Source of the DNA: Peptoniphilus lacrimalis DSM 7455
GTDB taxonomy: Bacteria > Bacillota > Clostridia > Tissierellales > Peptoniphilaceae
Reading direction: 5' to 3'
Assembly: GCF_000378725.1 (NCBI RefSeq)
Contig: NZ_KB900369.1
Span: 62,001 to 126,000 of the forward strand
DNA length: 64,000 nt
A program made the position numbers and the translations under genes. Of this stretch, positions 46,713 through 55,301 are shown piece by piece; within the stretch, counting starts at the first letter, position 1, and each line of letters opens with the position of its first letter. The notes beneath the pieces were generated by a model. It did no database searches, was not told the DNA's origin, and saw only the letters and a program-made list of their open reading frames with translations.

Positions 46713-47720
46713 ATGTCAGCACTTATAGGTTCAATTATTGTTTTCCTTTTAGTTGTATTATTACATGAATTTGGTCACTTTTCAGTTGCAAAATTAGTAG
46801 GAATTAAGGTTAACGAATTTTCTGTCGGAATGGGTCCAAAAATATTTCAAAAAACAAAGGGAGAAACAAAGTATTCTCTAAGAGCTTTACCTATAGGAGG
46901 ATATGTTGCAATGGAAGGCGAGGATGAAGAATCTTTTGACCCTAGATCATTTAATAATGTTTCTGTATTTAAAAGAATGGCAGTGGTCCTAGCTGGTGTA
47001 ACAATGAATTTTATTCTTGCCATTTTTTGTTTTTTCATACTCTTTTATTTTATTGGCTTTGGTTCAAATGTTATAGACACTGTAATTAAGGACTCTCCTG
47101 CTGATGCAGCAGGCTTAACTAAGGGAGATAAAATTGTTGGAGTAAATTATGTCAGAACTGACAATTTGAATGATATAGTCGAAGAAATTTCAAAAAACAA
47201 TGGTAAAGAATTAAATCTTAATATTTTACGAAATAATGAAAGTATAAATAAAAAAATTATGCCAAAATTTTCTAAAGAAGAAAATAGATATATAATTGGC
47301 TTTTCTTCCACTAGACAAAGATCCTTCCTTGGCTCTTTTTCTTTAGCTTTTAAACAAACATGTGATGTTGTAAAAGCAATTTTTTCTGTATTTTCTTTAA
47401 TTAGGGATGGAAAATTCACATCTGATATGATTTCTGGACCTATTGGGGTAATTTCAATTATAGGTCAAGAAACTTCAAAAGGATTTCTGTATTTAGTTCA
47501 AATTCTTGCAATCATTTCTGCAAATTTAGGTGTTATGAACTTAATTCCAATACCTGGGCTAGATGGTGGAAAGTTTTTTTTATTAATTATTGAATCAATT
47601 AGAGGTAAGGCAATAAGCGAAAAACTTGAAATGAAATTAACTATGATAGGCTATGGGATTTTATTAACATTGATGATTTATGTTACAATTTTTAATGATT
47701 TAGGAAGGCTATTTAAATGA
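46713..47720 (+). CDS. rseP: site-2 intramembrane metalloprotease
   Basis: A 335-residue membrane protease that cuts anti-sigma factors or signal peptides within the bilayer. HEFGH at residues 18-22 gives zinc ligands and the catalytic Glu, and LIPIPGLDGGK near the C-terminus holds the third ligand. A PDZ domain (about 110-190, with DSPADAAGLTKGDKIV) lies between membrane segments. AAGGAGG precedes the ATG. The end overlaps ispG by ATGA. Confidence 0.94.
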   Translation: MSALIGSIIVFLLVVLLHEFGHFSVAKLVGIKVNEFSVGMGPKIFQKTKGETKYSLRALPIGGYVAMEGEDEESFDPRSFNNVSVFKRMAVVLAGVTMNFILAIFCFFILFYFIGFGSNVIDTVIKDSPADAAGLTKGDKIVGVNYVRTDNLNDIVEEISKNNGKELNLNILRNNESINKKIMPKFSKEENRYIIGFSSTRQRSFLGSFSLAFKQTCDVVKAIFSVFSLIRDGKFTSDMISGPIGVISIIGQETSKGFLYLVQILAIISANLGVMNLIPIPGLDGGKFFLLIIESIRGKAISEKLEMKLTMIGYGILLTLMIYVTIFNDLGRLFK

Positions 47721-48778
47721 CAATAAATAGAAAAAAAACAAGACAGGTAAAAGTGGGCAATGTTTATATAGGTGGGGATGCACCCATATCTGTTCAATCT
47801 ATGACAAATACAATAACAAAAGATATAGATAGTACAGTTAAACAAATTAAAAAATTAGAGGATGCAGGTTGCGATATAATTCGTTTTGCAGTAAATGATT
47901 TAGATGATGCCAAAGCTATTGGCCCTATTAAAGAAAGGATCAATATTCCTACTATTTCAGATATTCAATATGACTATAAACTTGCCTTAGCAGCATGCGA
48001 AAACAATATTGATGGAATGAGAATTAATCCTGGAAATATTGGAGTTAAATGGAAAGTAAGAGAAGTAGTTGAAGCTTGTAAAGATAAGGGAATTTCCATA
48101 AGAATAGGAGTAAATTCAGGTTCAATTAAACAAGAATTTTTAGATAAATACAAAGGTGTAAATGAAAACTCTATAGTTTATAGTGCTTTAGATGAAATAG
48201 AAACTTTGGAATCATTAAACTTTACTGATATTAAAGTTTCTTTAAAGGCATCAAATGTAAATTTATCATTGGACTCTTACAGAAAATTTTCAGAAATTTC
48301 TGATTACCCTCTACATCTTGGGATTACAGAAGCAGGTCCTCCACCAATTGGTATTATAAAATCTTCTATAGGAATAGGAAGCCTTTTAGCAGAGGGCATT
48401 GGCGATACTATAAGAGTATCATTGACTGCTGATCCTATTTATGAAGTTAAAGTTGGTAAAGAAATTTTAAAATCTCTCGGACTTAGGAATGAAGGAATAG
48501 ATTTAATTTCTTGTCCAACTTGTGCAAGAACAAAAGTTAATTTAATAGATATTGTGAATAAAGCTCAAAAAAGACTTGATTCTTTAGATATGAATTTAAA
48601 AGTTGCTATGATGGGATGTGCTGTTAATGGACCTGGTGAAGCAAGAGAAGCTGATATAGGAATTGCTTGTGGTAATAAAAGTGGTTTAATTTTTAAAAAA
48701 GGGAAAATAATAAAAAAATGTCCTGAAGATGAGCTTTTAAACCAATTGTTTATAGAAATTGATAAAATGAAAGATTAA
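47717..48778 (+). CDS. ispG: 4-hydroxy-3-methylbut-2-enyl diphosphate synthase (flavodoxin or ferredoxin)
   Basis: A 353-residue 4Fe-4S enzyme of the MEP pathway. SVQSMTNT at the N-terminus and GMRINPGNIG in the TIM barrel are typical. The cluster ligands are in CPTCARTKVN and in MGCAVNGPGEARE. Length fits the short bacterial form. Translation is coupled to rseP. Oxygen sensitivity of the cluster agrees with anaerobic life. Confidence 0.95.
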   Translation: MTINRKKTRQVKVGNVYIGGDAPISVQSMTNTITKDIDSTVKQIKKLEDAGCDIIRFAVNDLDDAKAIGPIKERINIPTISDIQYDYKLALAACENNIDGMRINPGNIGVKWKVREVVEACKDKGISIRIGVNSGSIKQEFLDKYKGVNENSIVYSALDEIETLESLNFTDIKVSLKASNVNLSLDSYRKFSEISDYPLHLGITEAGPPPIGIIKSSIGIGSLLAEGIGDTIRVSLTADPIYEVKVGKEILKSLGLRNEGIDLISCPTCARTKVNLIDIVNKAQKRLDSLDMNLKVAMMGCAVNGPGEAREADIGIACGNKSGLIFKKGKIIKKCPEDELLNQLFIEIDKMKD

Positions 48779-48789
48779 TTTTCTAAAAA

Positions 48790-48843
48790 ATAAGGCTATT
48801 TTTTGTTATAATTATATAAATAGCTTTATTTTTTTGTTTTTTT
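48790..48843 (+). terminator. intrinsic terminator after ispG, with embedded -10 box
   Basis: An 11-bp stem with one G-T pair (48790-48800 with 48819-48829) and an 18-base loop are followed by two T-runs (48829-48835, 48837-48843). The loop carries TG-T-TATAAT, see the polC promoter. Confidence 0.75.
48804..48812 (+). promoter_or_regulatory. extended -10 promoter of polC
   Basis: TG-T-TATAAT (48804-48812) has no good -35 box. It lies in the loop of the ispG terminator. Transcription would begin near 48819, about 36 bases before the polC start. Confidence 0.55.
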
Positions 48844-48854
48844 GAGGTGAGATT

Positions 48855-51800
48855 TTGGATTTAAAAATAATTTTAGATAAATTAAATGTAAAGTATGATG
48901 AAAATTTATCAGCAAAAATAAAAAGTGTAAAATATAAAAAATCCAGCAAAGAAATTTTTATTGAAATTGACTCAAATGAAGATTTAGAAAGTTATCTGAA
49001 TAATCAAATTGAACAAGCGTTGAGAGAATATTTCGATTCATCTACCATTCATTTGTCATATAATAAAATTTCTAATCCTTACATAGATGAATATGACTTA
49101 ATAACTAAGGAAATTACAAATTACAATCCTTCTTCTTCTAGCTGGTTAAATGATATGAGTATAAAGATTGATAAAGAACATTTACAAGTGGATATTTTGT
49201 GTCCAAGTGAGGAAGTTTATCACTCATTGATTTCTAATGGGCTATCAAAAATTTTACAAGATAAACTAATTTTATTTGATGACTATAAAATCAATTTTGT
49301 TAAGAATATCAATAAAGAACCAGACAAAGAATTATTTATAAATAAATTTGAAGAAGAAGAAAAAAATATCTGTAAGTTAACTGAACTTAAACCAACTGAA
49401 CAAAGTAAAAAAATTGATAATATAAAAAGTGATGATAATAAATATATTTATAAATCCGGCAGATTTAAACTTGGTGATTATACAAAACTTATAGATATGT
49501 CGATTAATAATCCTAATATGACCTTTGAAGCAGATATATTTAAAATTGAATATAGGGAATTGAAAAATTGCATACTAGCTAGTTTTTCTGTTACAGATTA
49601 TTCATATTCTTTATTATGTAAGGCTTTCTTAAAAGATAAAGAAATAGAAAAATTTCAAAATGAATTTAACAATGGTGATCATGTCTTAATTGGTGGTCAA
49701 TTATCTTATGATACCTTTTCAAAATGTGATACCCTTATGATAAGATACATGGAAAAAACAGAAAAAGAAATGCCTAAAGATACTGCACAAGAAAAAAGAG
49801 TCGAACTCAGGGTTCACACTAAAATGAGCCAAATGAATGGAGTCACAAGTTTTTCGGATTTTGCAAAACGTGCTAAAAGTTTTGGTCACAAAGCAATAGC
49901 AATCACTGATGTAAGTGATGTACAAGGTTTCCCTGAAGCTATGGATGCAAGTAAAGACTTTGATATTAAAGTAATCTATGGTCTTGATGCAAATTTTGTT
50001 GATGATGAAGAAGATGTTGTTATAAATTATAATGAAAATAAATCCTACAATGCTTACGTGGTATTTGATATAGAAACAACAGGTCTATCTCCCATAAGAG
50101 ATAAAATTACTGAAATTGGTGCTGTAAAAATAGTTGATGGTATAATTACAGAAAGATTTTCACAATTGATCAATCCACAAATGCTAATTCCGGAAAAAGT
50201 CCAAGAACTTACCAGAATAACAAATGCTCTAGTTGAAAATGAACCAACTATAGAAGAAGTTGCCCCAAAATTTTATGATTTCATTAAAGATAGCGTTCTT
50301 GTTGCACATAACGCAAAATTTGATACTGCTTTTATAAGAAGAGTATTTAAAGAAAATGATTTAGATTTTATTAATCCAATCTTAGATACCTTAAGCTTTG
50401 CAAGAGCAACAGTTAAAGATACTAAAAAATTTAACTTAGCTACATTGTGTAAAAAATTTGGTGTATCTTTGGTGGGAGCCCATAGGGCTGTTAATGATGC
50501 TGAAGCAACAGCACACCTATTTATAAAGCTTATAAATAAAATTTTTGATCCTAAGCATATAGATTTTAATAAATTAAATTCTTTAAAGTCTCAGATTGAA
50601 CCAGAAATCTTATTTGAATCTTCTCTTTCAATACTTACAAAAAATGAAGAAGGGTTAAAAAATTTATATAAATTAGTTTCAGATAGTCATATGAATTACT
50701 TCAACAGGGTTGCAAAGGTCCCTAGAAGTCTGATTAATAAATATAGAAAAGGTCTTCTGATAGGTTCTGGTGATGAAAGCGGCGAGATATTTAATGCATT
50801 TTTTAGAAATTTAGAAATAGATGAAGTAGAAAAAATTGCTAGTTTCTATGATTATTTAGAAATTCAACCTATTGATAATTTTATTCCATCTTTATTACGT
50901 AATAAGCTTACAAGAGAAGATATTATTGAAATTAACAAAAAAATTTGCAAAGTTGGTGAAAATTTAGGTATTCCAGTTATAGCAACTTCCAATTGCTTTT
51001 ATTTAGATGAAAAAGATGATTTGGTTAGAAGAATCATTTTAAATGGAAAAGTTGGAGTTCCTGATTACAATGCAAAAATCAAGCAAAAGTTATATTTTAA
51101 ATCTACAGATCTTATGCTTGAAGAATTTTCATATTTGGGTGCAGATAAAGCGATGGAAGTGGTTGTTACAAATACAAACTTAATAAATGATTCCATTGAC
51201 AATGTAAAACCAATACCTGATGGTAAATATCCACCAGTAATTGAAGGCTCGGAAGAAACTCTAAAAAATATTACTTACAAAAAGGCGCATGAAATATATG
51301 GGGATCCTTTGCCTCAAATAGTTGAAGCTAGATTAAAAAAAGAACTTGACTCAATAATTTCAAACGGATATGCAGTTTTATATATAATCGCCCAAAAACT
51401 TGTTAAAAAATCTAATGATGATGGTTATTTAGTTGGCTCAAGAGGTTCAGTTGGTTCTTCTTTTGCTGCACATATGGCTGATATAACTGAAGTTAATCCA
51501 TTACCGGCTCACTATATATGTCCACAATGTAAATATAGTGAATTTATGGAAGATCCTACAATTGGTTCAGGGGTAGACTTAGCAGATAAAAATTGTCCTA
51601 AGTGTGGTCATAAATTAAATAAAAATGGTCATAATATTCCTTTTGAAGTTTTTCTTGGTTTTTATGGTGATAAAGAACCTGATATAGATCTGAATTTTGC
51701 TGGAGAATATCAACCAAATGCTCATAAATACACAGAGGAACTTTTTGGAAAGGGCTATGTTTTTAGAGCAGGAACAATTGGTAAAGTTGCATACAAGACT

Positions 51801-53102
51801 GCTTACGGATATGTCAAGAAATTTTTTGAAAATCAAGAAGATATATCTCAAACAGAAGTAGATAGATTAACCATAGAAGCTACAGGAGTTAAAAGAACAA
51901 GCGGACAACATCCAGGAGGAGTTATGATTTGTCCAAAATCAAAAGATATTTTTGACTTTACTCCTATACAATATCCGGCTGATGATAAATCCTCAGGGGT
52001 TATAACAACTCACTTTGACTATAACTTCATTCATGGAAAGATACTTAAGCTTGATATACTCGGTCATGATGGACCTACTATAATAAAAATGCTTGAAGAT
52101 TTTATAGGAATAGATACATCAAAAATACCGCTTGATGATAAAGATACCCTATCTTTATTTTCAAGTGGTGAAAAATTAAATCTCGATAAAAATATCTTTG
52201 ATGTTAGTACGGGAACATTAGGTATTCCAGAATTTGGTACTGGCTTTGTAAGACAAATGCTTATAGACACTAAGCCAAAAAACTTTGCAGAACTTGTAAG
52301 AATATCAGGTTTATCCCATGGAACTGATGTATGGTTAGGAAATGCAGCAGATCTTGTTTCTTCAGGTCAGGCAAGCTTATCAGAAGTTATTTGTACAAGG
52401 GAAGATATAATGCTTTATTTAATAGCTGCAGGTGCAGAGAATAAAATGGCTTTTGATACAATGGAAAAAGTTAGAAAGGGTAAAGGACTAACTGACGAAC
52501 AAATAAAAATAATGAATAATCTAAAATTACCTCCTTGGTATATAGATTCTTGTTTGAAAATTAAATATATGTTCCCAAAGGCTCACGCTGTAGCGTATGT
52601 TATGTTATCTTTTAGAATAGCATATTGTAAATTGAATTATCCATTAGCGTTTTATGCCACCTACTTCACTATAAAACTTTCAGACTTTGTAGGAGAGGTA
52701 ATTATTAATGGACCAGAAGCTATAAAGGCTCAAATTGACTTTATTAATAATAAAGAAACCCCAAGTTCAAAGGAGCAAACTCAAATGCCTATATATGAAG
52801 TTGCATTAGAAATGTATTCAAGAGGACTTGAATTTTTACCAGTAGATATTTATAAGTCAAAAGCTCAGGAATTTACAATTGAAGATAAAAAAATCCGTAT
52901 GCCGCTAAGAGCCCTAACTGGAGTAGGGGAACAAGCTGCTAAAAATATTATAGAAGCAAGAAATGATGGGCAATTTTTGTCTAAAGAAGACTTATTAAAA
53001 AGAGCTAAAGTTGGTAAATCGTTACTCAATATTTTTGAAATAAATAATGTAATAAAAGATATGGATGATACCAACCAAATATCAATGTTTAATATGTTTT
53101 AA
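48855..53102 (+). CDS. polC: DNA polymerase III alpha subunit, Gram-positive type (PolC)
   Basis: The 1415-residue replicative polymerase. Order: N-terminal domain (1-200), OB fold (about 210-310), PHP domain split by a DEDDh proofreading exonuclease (FDIETTGL near 404), then the polymerase. The zinc motif CPQC...CPKCG, PDIDLNFAGEYQ (catalytic Asp pair) and TGTLGIPEFGTGFVRQML are intact. The PHP half is not: HLHT is RVHT (319-322), TDH is TDV (352-353), GLEA is GLDA and the GNVHY block is SNCFY (712-716). Start is TTG 48855 after GAGGTGA. proS, commonly upstream, is absent. Confidence 0.96.
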   Translation: MDLKIILDKLNVKYDENLSAKIKSVKYKKSSKEIFIEIDSNEDLESYLNNQIEQALREYFDSSTIHLSYNKISNPYIDEYDLITKEITNYNPSSSSWLNDMSIKIDKEHLQVDILCPSEEVYHSLISNGLSKILQDKLILFDDYKINFVKNINKEPDKELFINKFEEEEKNICKLTELKPTEQSKKIDNIKSDDNKYIYKSGRFKLGDYTKLIDMSINNPNMTFEADIFKIEYRELKNCILASFSVTDYSYSLLCKAFLKDKEIEKFQNEFNNGDHVLIGGQLSYDTFSKCDTLMIRYMEKTEKEMPKDTAQEKRVELRVHTKMSQMNGVTSFSDFAKRAKSFGHKAIAITDVSDVQGFPEAMDASKDFDIKVIYGLDANFVDDEEDVVINYNENKSYNAYVVFDIETTGLSPIRDKITEIGAVKIVDGIITERFSQLINPQMLIPEKVQELTRITNALVENEPTIEEVAPKFYDFIKDSVLVAHNAKFDTAFIRRVFKENDLDFINPILDTLSFARATVKDTKKFNLATLCKKFGVSLVGAHRAVNDAEATAHLFIKLINKIFDPKHIDFNKLNSLKSQIEPEILFESSLSILTKNEEGLKNLYKLVSDSHMNYFNRVAKVPRSLINKYRKGLLIGSGDESGEIFNAFFRNLEIDEVEKIASFYDYLEIQPIDNFIPSLLRNKLTREDIIEINKKICKVGENLGIPVIATSNCFYLDEKDDLVRRIILNGKVGVPDYNAKIKQKLYFKSTDLMLEEFSYLGADKAMEVVVTNTNLINDSIDNVKPIPDGKYPPVIEGSEETLKNITYKKAHEIYGDPLPQIVEARLKKELDSIISNGYAVLYIIAQKLVKKSNDDGYLVGSRGSVGSSFAAHMADITEVNPLPAHYICPQCKYSEFMEDPTIGSGVDLADKNCPKCGHKLNKNGHNIPFEVFLGFYGDKEPDIDLNFAGEYQPNAHKYTEELFGKGYVFRAGTIGKVAYKTAYGYVKKFFENQEDISQTEVDRLTIEATGVKRTSGQHPGGVMICPKSKDIFDFTPIQYPADDKSSGVITTHFDYNFIHGKILKLDILGHDGPTIIKMLEDFIGIDTSKIPLDDKDTLSLFSSGEKLNLDKNIFDVSTGTLGIPEFGTGFVRQMLIDTKPKNFAELVRISGLSHGTDVWLGNAADLVSSGQASLSEVICTREDIMLYLIAAGAENKMAFDTMEKVRKGKGLTDEQIKIMNNLKLPPWYIDSCLKIKYMFPKAHAVAYVMLSFRIAYCKLNYPLAFYATYFTIKLSDFVGEVIINGPEAIKAQIDFINNKETPSSKEQTQMPIYEVALEMYSRGLEFLPVDIYKSKAQEFTIEDKKIRMPLRALTGVGEQAAKNIIEARNDGQFLSKEDLLKRAKVGKSLLNIFEINNVIKDMDDTNQISMFNMF

Positions 53103-53103
53103 C

Positions 53104-53131
53104 TTGCATTTGTAGCTATTTGTGATATAAT
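53104..53131 (+). promoter_or_regulatory. promoter of rimP-nusA-infB operon
   Basis: TTGCAT (53104-53109) and TATAAT (53126-53131) are separated by 16 bases, with an extended TGA at 53123-53125. It directly follows the polC stop. Confidence 0.8.
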
Positions 53132-53160
53132 TAAATAAAGTATGTAAGAAAGTAAGTTAG

Positions 53161-53188
53161 AGAGTGGGGTTCCCACTCTTTGTTTTTT
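53161..53188 (+). terminator. leader terminator (attenuator) before rimP
   Basis: A perfect 8-bp stem AGAGTGGG/CCCACTCT (53161-53168 with 53172-53179) with a 3-base loop is followed by a T-rich tail with one G. It lies about 25 bases after the expected transcript start and ends 15 bases before rimP, so it sits inside the leader and can control the whole operon. Confidence 0.8.
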
Positions 53189-53202
53189 ACTTGGAGGTGC
53201 CT

Positions 53203-53664
53203 ATGGATAAAAAATCATTTAAAAATCAAATTTTTAAAATAGCACAAGTTTCTGCTGAAGAATTAGGATACGAAATTGTAGATATTGAATATCAAAAAGG
53301 CAATAAACATGATTTGCTTTCTATTTTTATTTTTAAAAAAGAAGGAATTGACCTTGATGACTGTACTAAAATGAGTCACAATATAGAGAAAAATTTGGAT
53401 AATTTAGAAATATTAACAAGACCTTATTACCTTGAAATTTCTTCGCCTGGGCTTGATAGACCAATTAAAACTAAAGATGATTATAGAAGAAATTTAGAAA
53501 ATGAGGTTGAGGTAAAGCTTTACGGACCTTACAATGGCAAAAAAGAGTACGTTGGAATTTTAAAAGATTATAATGAGCATAATGTTATTATTTGTGTTGA
53601 AAATGACAATATTGAAATTCCTATAAAAAATATTTCGTCAATGAAACAAGTTATAAAGTTTTAA
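53203..53664 (+). CDS. rimP: ribosome maturation factor RimP
   Basis: A 153-residue 30S maturation protein. The N-terminal alpha/beta domain ends in YYLEISSPGLDRPIKT, the family signature, and an SH3-like C-terminal domain follows. ATG 53203 has GGAGGTG upstream; the frame opening at 53164 runs through the terminator hairpin and is not the start. The rimP-nusA pairing is universal. Confidence 0.94.
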   Translation: MDKKSFKNQIFKIAQVSAEELGYEIVDIEYQKGNKHDLLSIFIFKKEGIDLDDCTKMSHNIEKNLDNLEILTRPYYLEISSPGLDRPIKTKDDYRRNLENEVEVKLYGPYNGKKEYVGILKDYNEHNVIICVENDNIEIPIKNISSMKQVIKF

Positions 53665-53675
53665 CGGAGGAGAAG

Positions 53676-54968
53676 ATGAATCAAGAGTTTATAGAAGCAT
53701 TAAATGAAATAGAAAAAGAAAAAGGAATATCCAAAGACATAATTTTTGATGCCTTAGAACAAGCTTTGGTTTCTTCCTATAAAAAAAATTACGGAACTTC
53801 ACAAAATGTAATTGTAAAAATGGATAGAGAAACTGGGGAAATAAAACTTTTTGCCTACAAAAATATAGTGGAAGAAGTAGAAAACCCAGAAATTGAAATC
53901 AGCCTTGAAGATGCAAAAAAAATTGATATTAATTTTAAGCTTGGAGATAATTACACTAAGGAAATTCACCCAAAAAATTTTGGAAGAATCGCTGCACAAA
54001 CAGCAAAACAAGTTGTTATTCAAAGAATTAAAGATGCAGAACGTGATGTGATATTTGAAGATTTTACAAAAAAGGAAAGAGAATTATTAACCGGTCTTGT
54101 TCAAAGGTCAAATCATGGTAATGTATATGTAGATTTAGACAAAACAGAAGGAATTTTACTTCCTAATGAACAAATTAAAGGTGAAAGTTATAAGCATGGT
54201 GATAGGTATAAGATGCTTCTTTTGGAAGTGAAAAAGTCTTCAAAGGGGCCTCAGGTTATCTTATCTAGATCCCATCCTGATTTAATCAAAAGATTGTTTG
54301 AACTTGAAGTTCCTGAAATAAATGAGGGTATTGTTGAAATTTATTCAATTTCTCGTGAAGCTGGTTCTAGAACTAAAATAGCTGTTTTTTCTCTAGATCC
54401 AGAAGTTGATCCATTAGGAGCCTGCGTTGGTTATAAGGGACAAAGAGTAAATGCAATAGTAGATGAATTAAGTAACGAAAAAATTGATATTGTTATTTAT
54501 CAAAAAGATCCACAAGAATTCATCGCAAATTCTTTAAGTCCATCAAAAGTTGAAAAAGTTTTTATTAATGAAGATGACAAATCTGCTTTAGCGATTGTCC
54601 CAGATTATCAACTTTCTCTAGCAATAGGTAAAGAGGGACAAAATGTAAGACTTGCTGCTAAGCTAACAGGATGGAAAATAGATATTAAATCTATGAGTCA
54701 ATATGAAGAGTATTTAGAAGAAGAAAACATAACCGAAGAAGAATTGGAAAAGAGATTTTCTGAAAAAAAAGAAAGTGACCTATCTGAATCAGATTCACTT
54801 GATTCTTATGATAACTCAAATGAAGAAAACAGTGAAGATTTAGAGGTTGAAAAAAATGAAGATACTTTAAAGTCTAATGAAAATATTGAAGAAGTTTCTG
54901 ATAATAATATAAATAATGAAATAACTGAAGATTTTGAAAATGATATTGAATCAAATGATATAGACTAA
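53676..54968 (+). CDS. nusA: transcription elongation/termination factor NusA
   Basis: A 430-residue RNA polymerase-bound factor that promotes pausing and hairpin termination. The N-terminal polymerase-binding domain (1-125) is followed by an S1 domain (about 135-200) and two KH domains with DPLGACVGYKGQRV and IGKEGQNVRLAA. The C-terminal 80 residues are Glu/Asp/Asn/Ser-rich and extend past the usual Firmicutes end at about 350-370. The rimP leader terminator is a likely target of its own feedback control. Confidence 0.96.
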   Translation: MNQEFIEALNEIEKEKGISKDIIFDALEQALVSSYKKNYGTSQNVIVKMDRETGEIKLFAYKNIVEEVENPEIEISLEDAKKIDINFKLGDNYTKEIHPKNFGRIAAQTAKQVVIQRIKDAERDVIFEDFTKKERELLTGLVQRSNHGNVYVDLDKTEGILLPNEQIKGESYKHGDRYKMLLLEVKKSSKGPQVILSRSHPDLIKRLFELEVPEINEGIVEIYSISREAGSRTKIAVFSLDPEVDPLGACVGYKGQRVNAIVDELSNEKIDIVIYQKDPQEFIANSLSPSKVEKVFINEDDKSALAIVPDYQLSLAIGKEGQNVRLAAKLTGWKIDIKSMSQYEEYLEEENITEEELEKRFSEKKESDLSESDSLDSYDNSNEENSEDLEVEKNEDTLKSNENIEEVSDNNINNEITEDFENDIESNDID

Positions 54969-55010
54969 GAAAGGAAAATAAATTATTAATTAATTTTTAA
55001 ATGGAGAATT

Positions 55011-55271
55011 ATGGTAAAAACAAGAAAAATACCTATGCGTACTTGTATAGGTTGTAGAGAACAAAAACCAAAAAAAGAATTAATTAGAGTTGTAAGAAAT
55101 AAAGAAAACCAAATCTTTATAGATTTGACGGGAAAGGCAAATGGTAGAGGTGCATATTTATGTAGAAGCAAAGACTGTCTGGATAAAGCTATTAAATCTA
55201 AAGCTTTAAACAGAGCATTTTCTACAGAGATTGACAAAGAAACTTATGAAAAGCTAAAAGAGTCAATATAA
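55011..55271 (+). CDS. rnpM: YlxR/RnpM-family RNA-binding protein
   Basis: An 86-residue basic protein. RKIPMRTCIGCREQKPKKEL and GRGAYLCRSKDCLDKAIK are the DUF448 signatures. In B. subtilis the homologue binds RNase P RNA and lowers its activity. The L7Ae-like ylxQ gene that normally follows is missing; infB comes next. Confidence 0.92.
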   Translation: MVKTRKIPMRTCIGCREQKPKKELIRVVRNKENQIFIDLTGKANGRGAYLCRSKDCLDKAIKSKALNRAFSTEIDKETYEKLKESI

Positions 55272-55301
55272 TAAATATCATCTTTTAAGGAGGTGTTCTA
55301 T

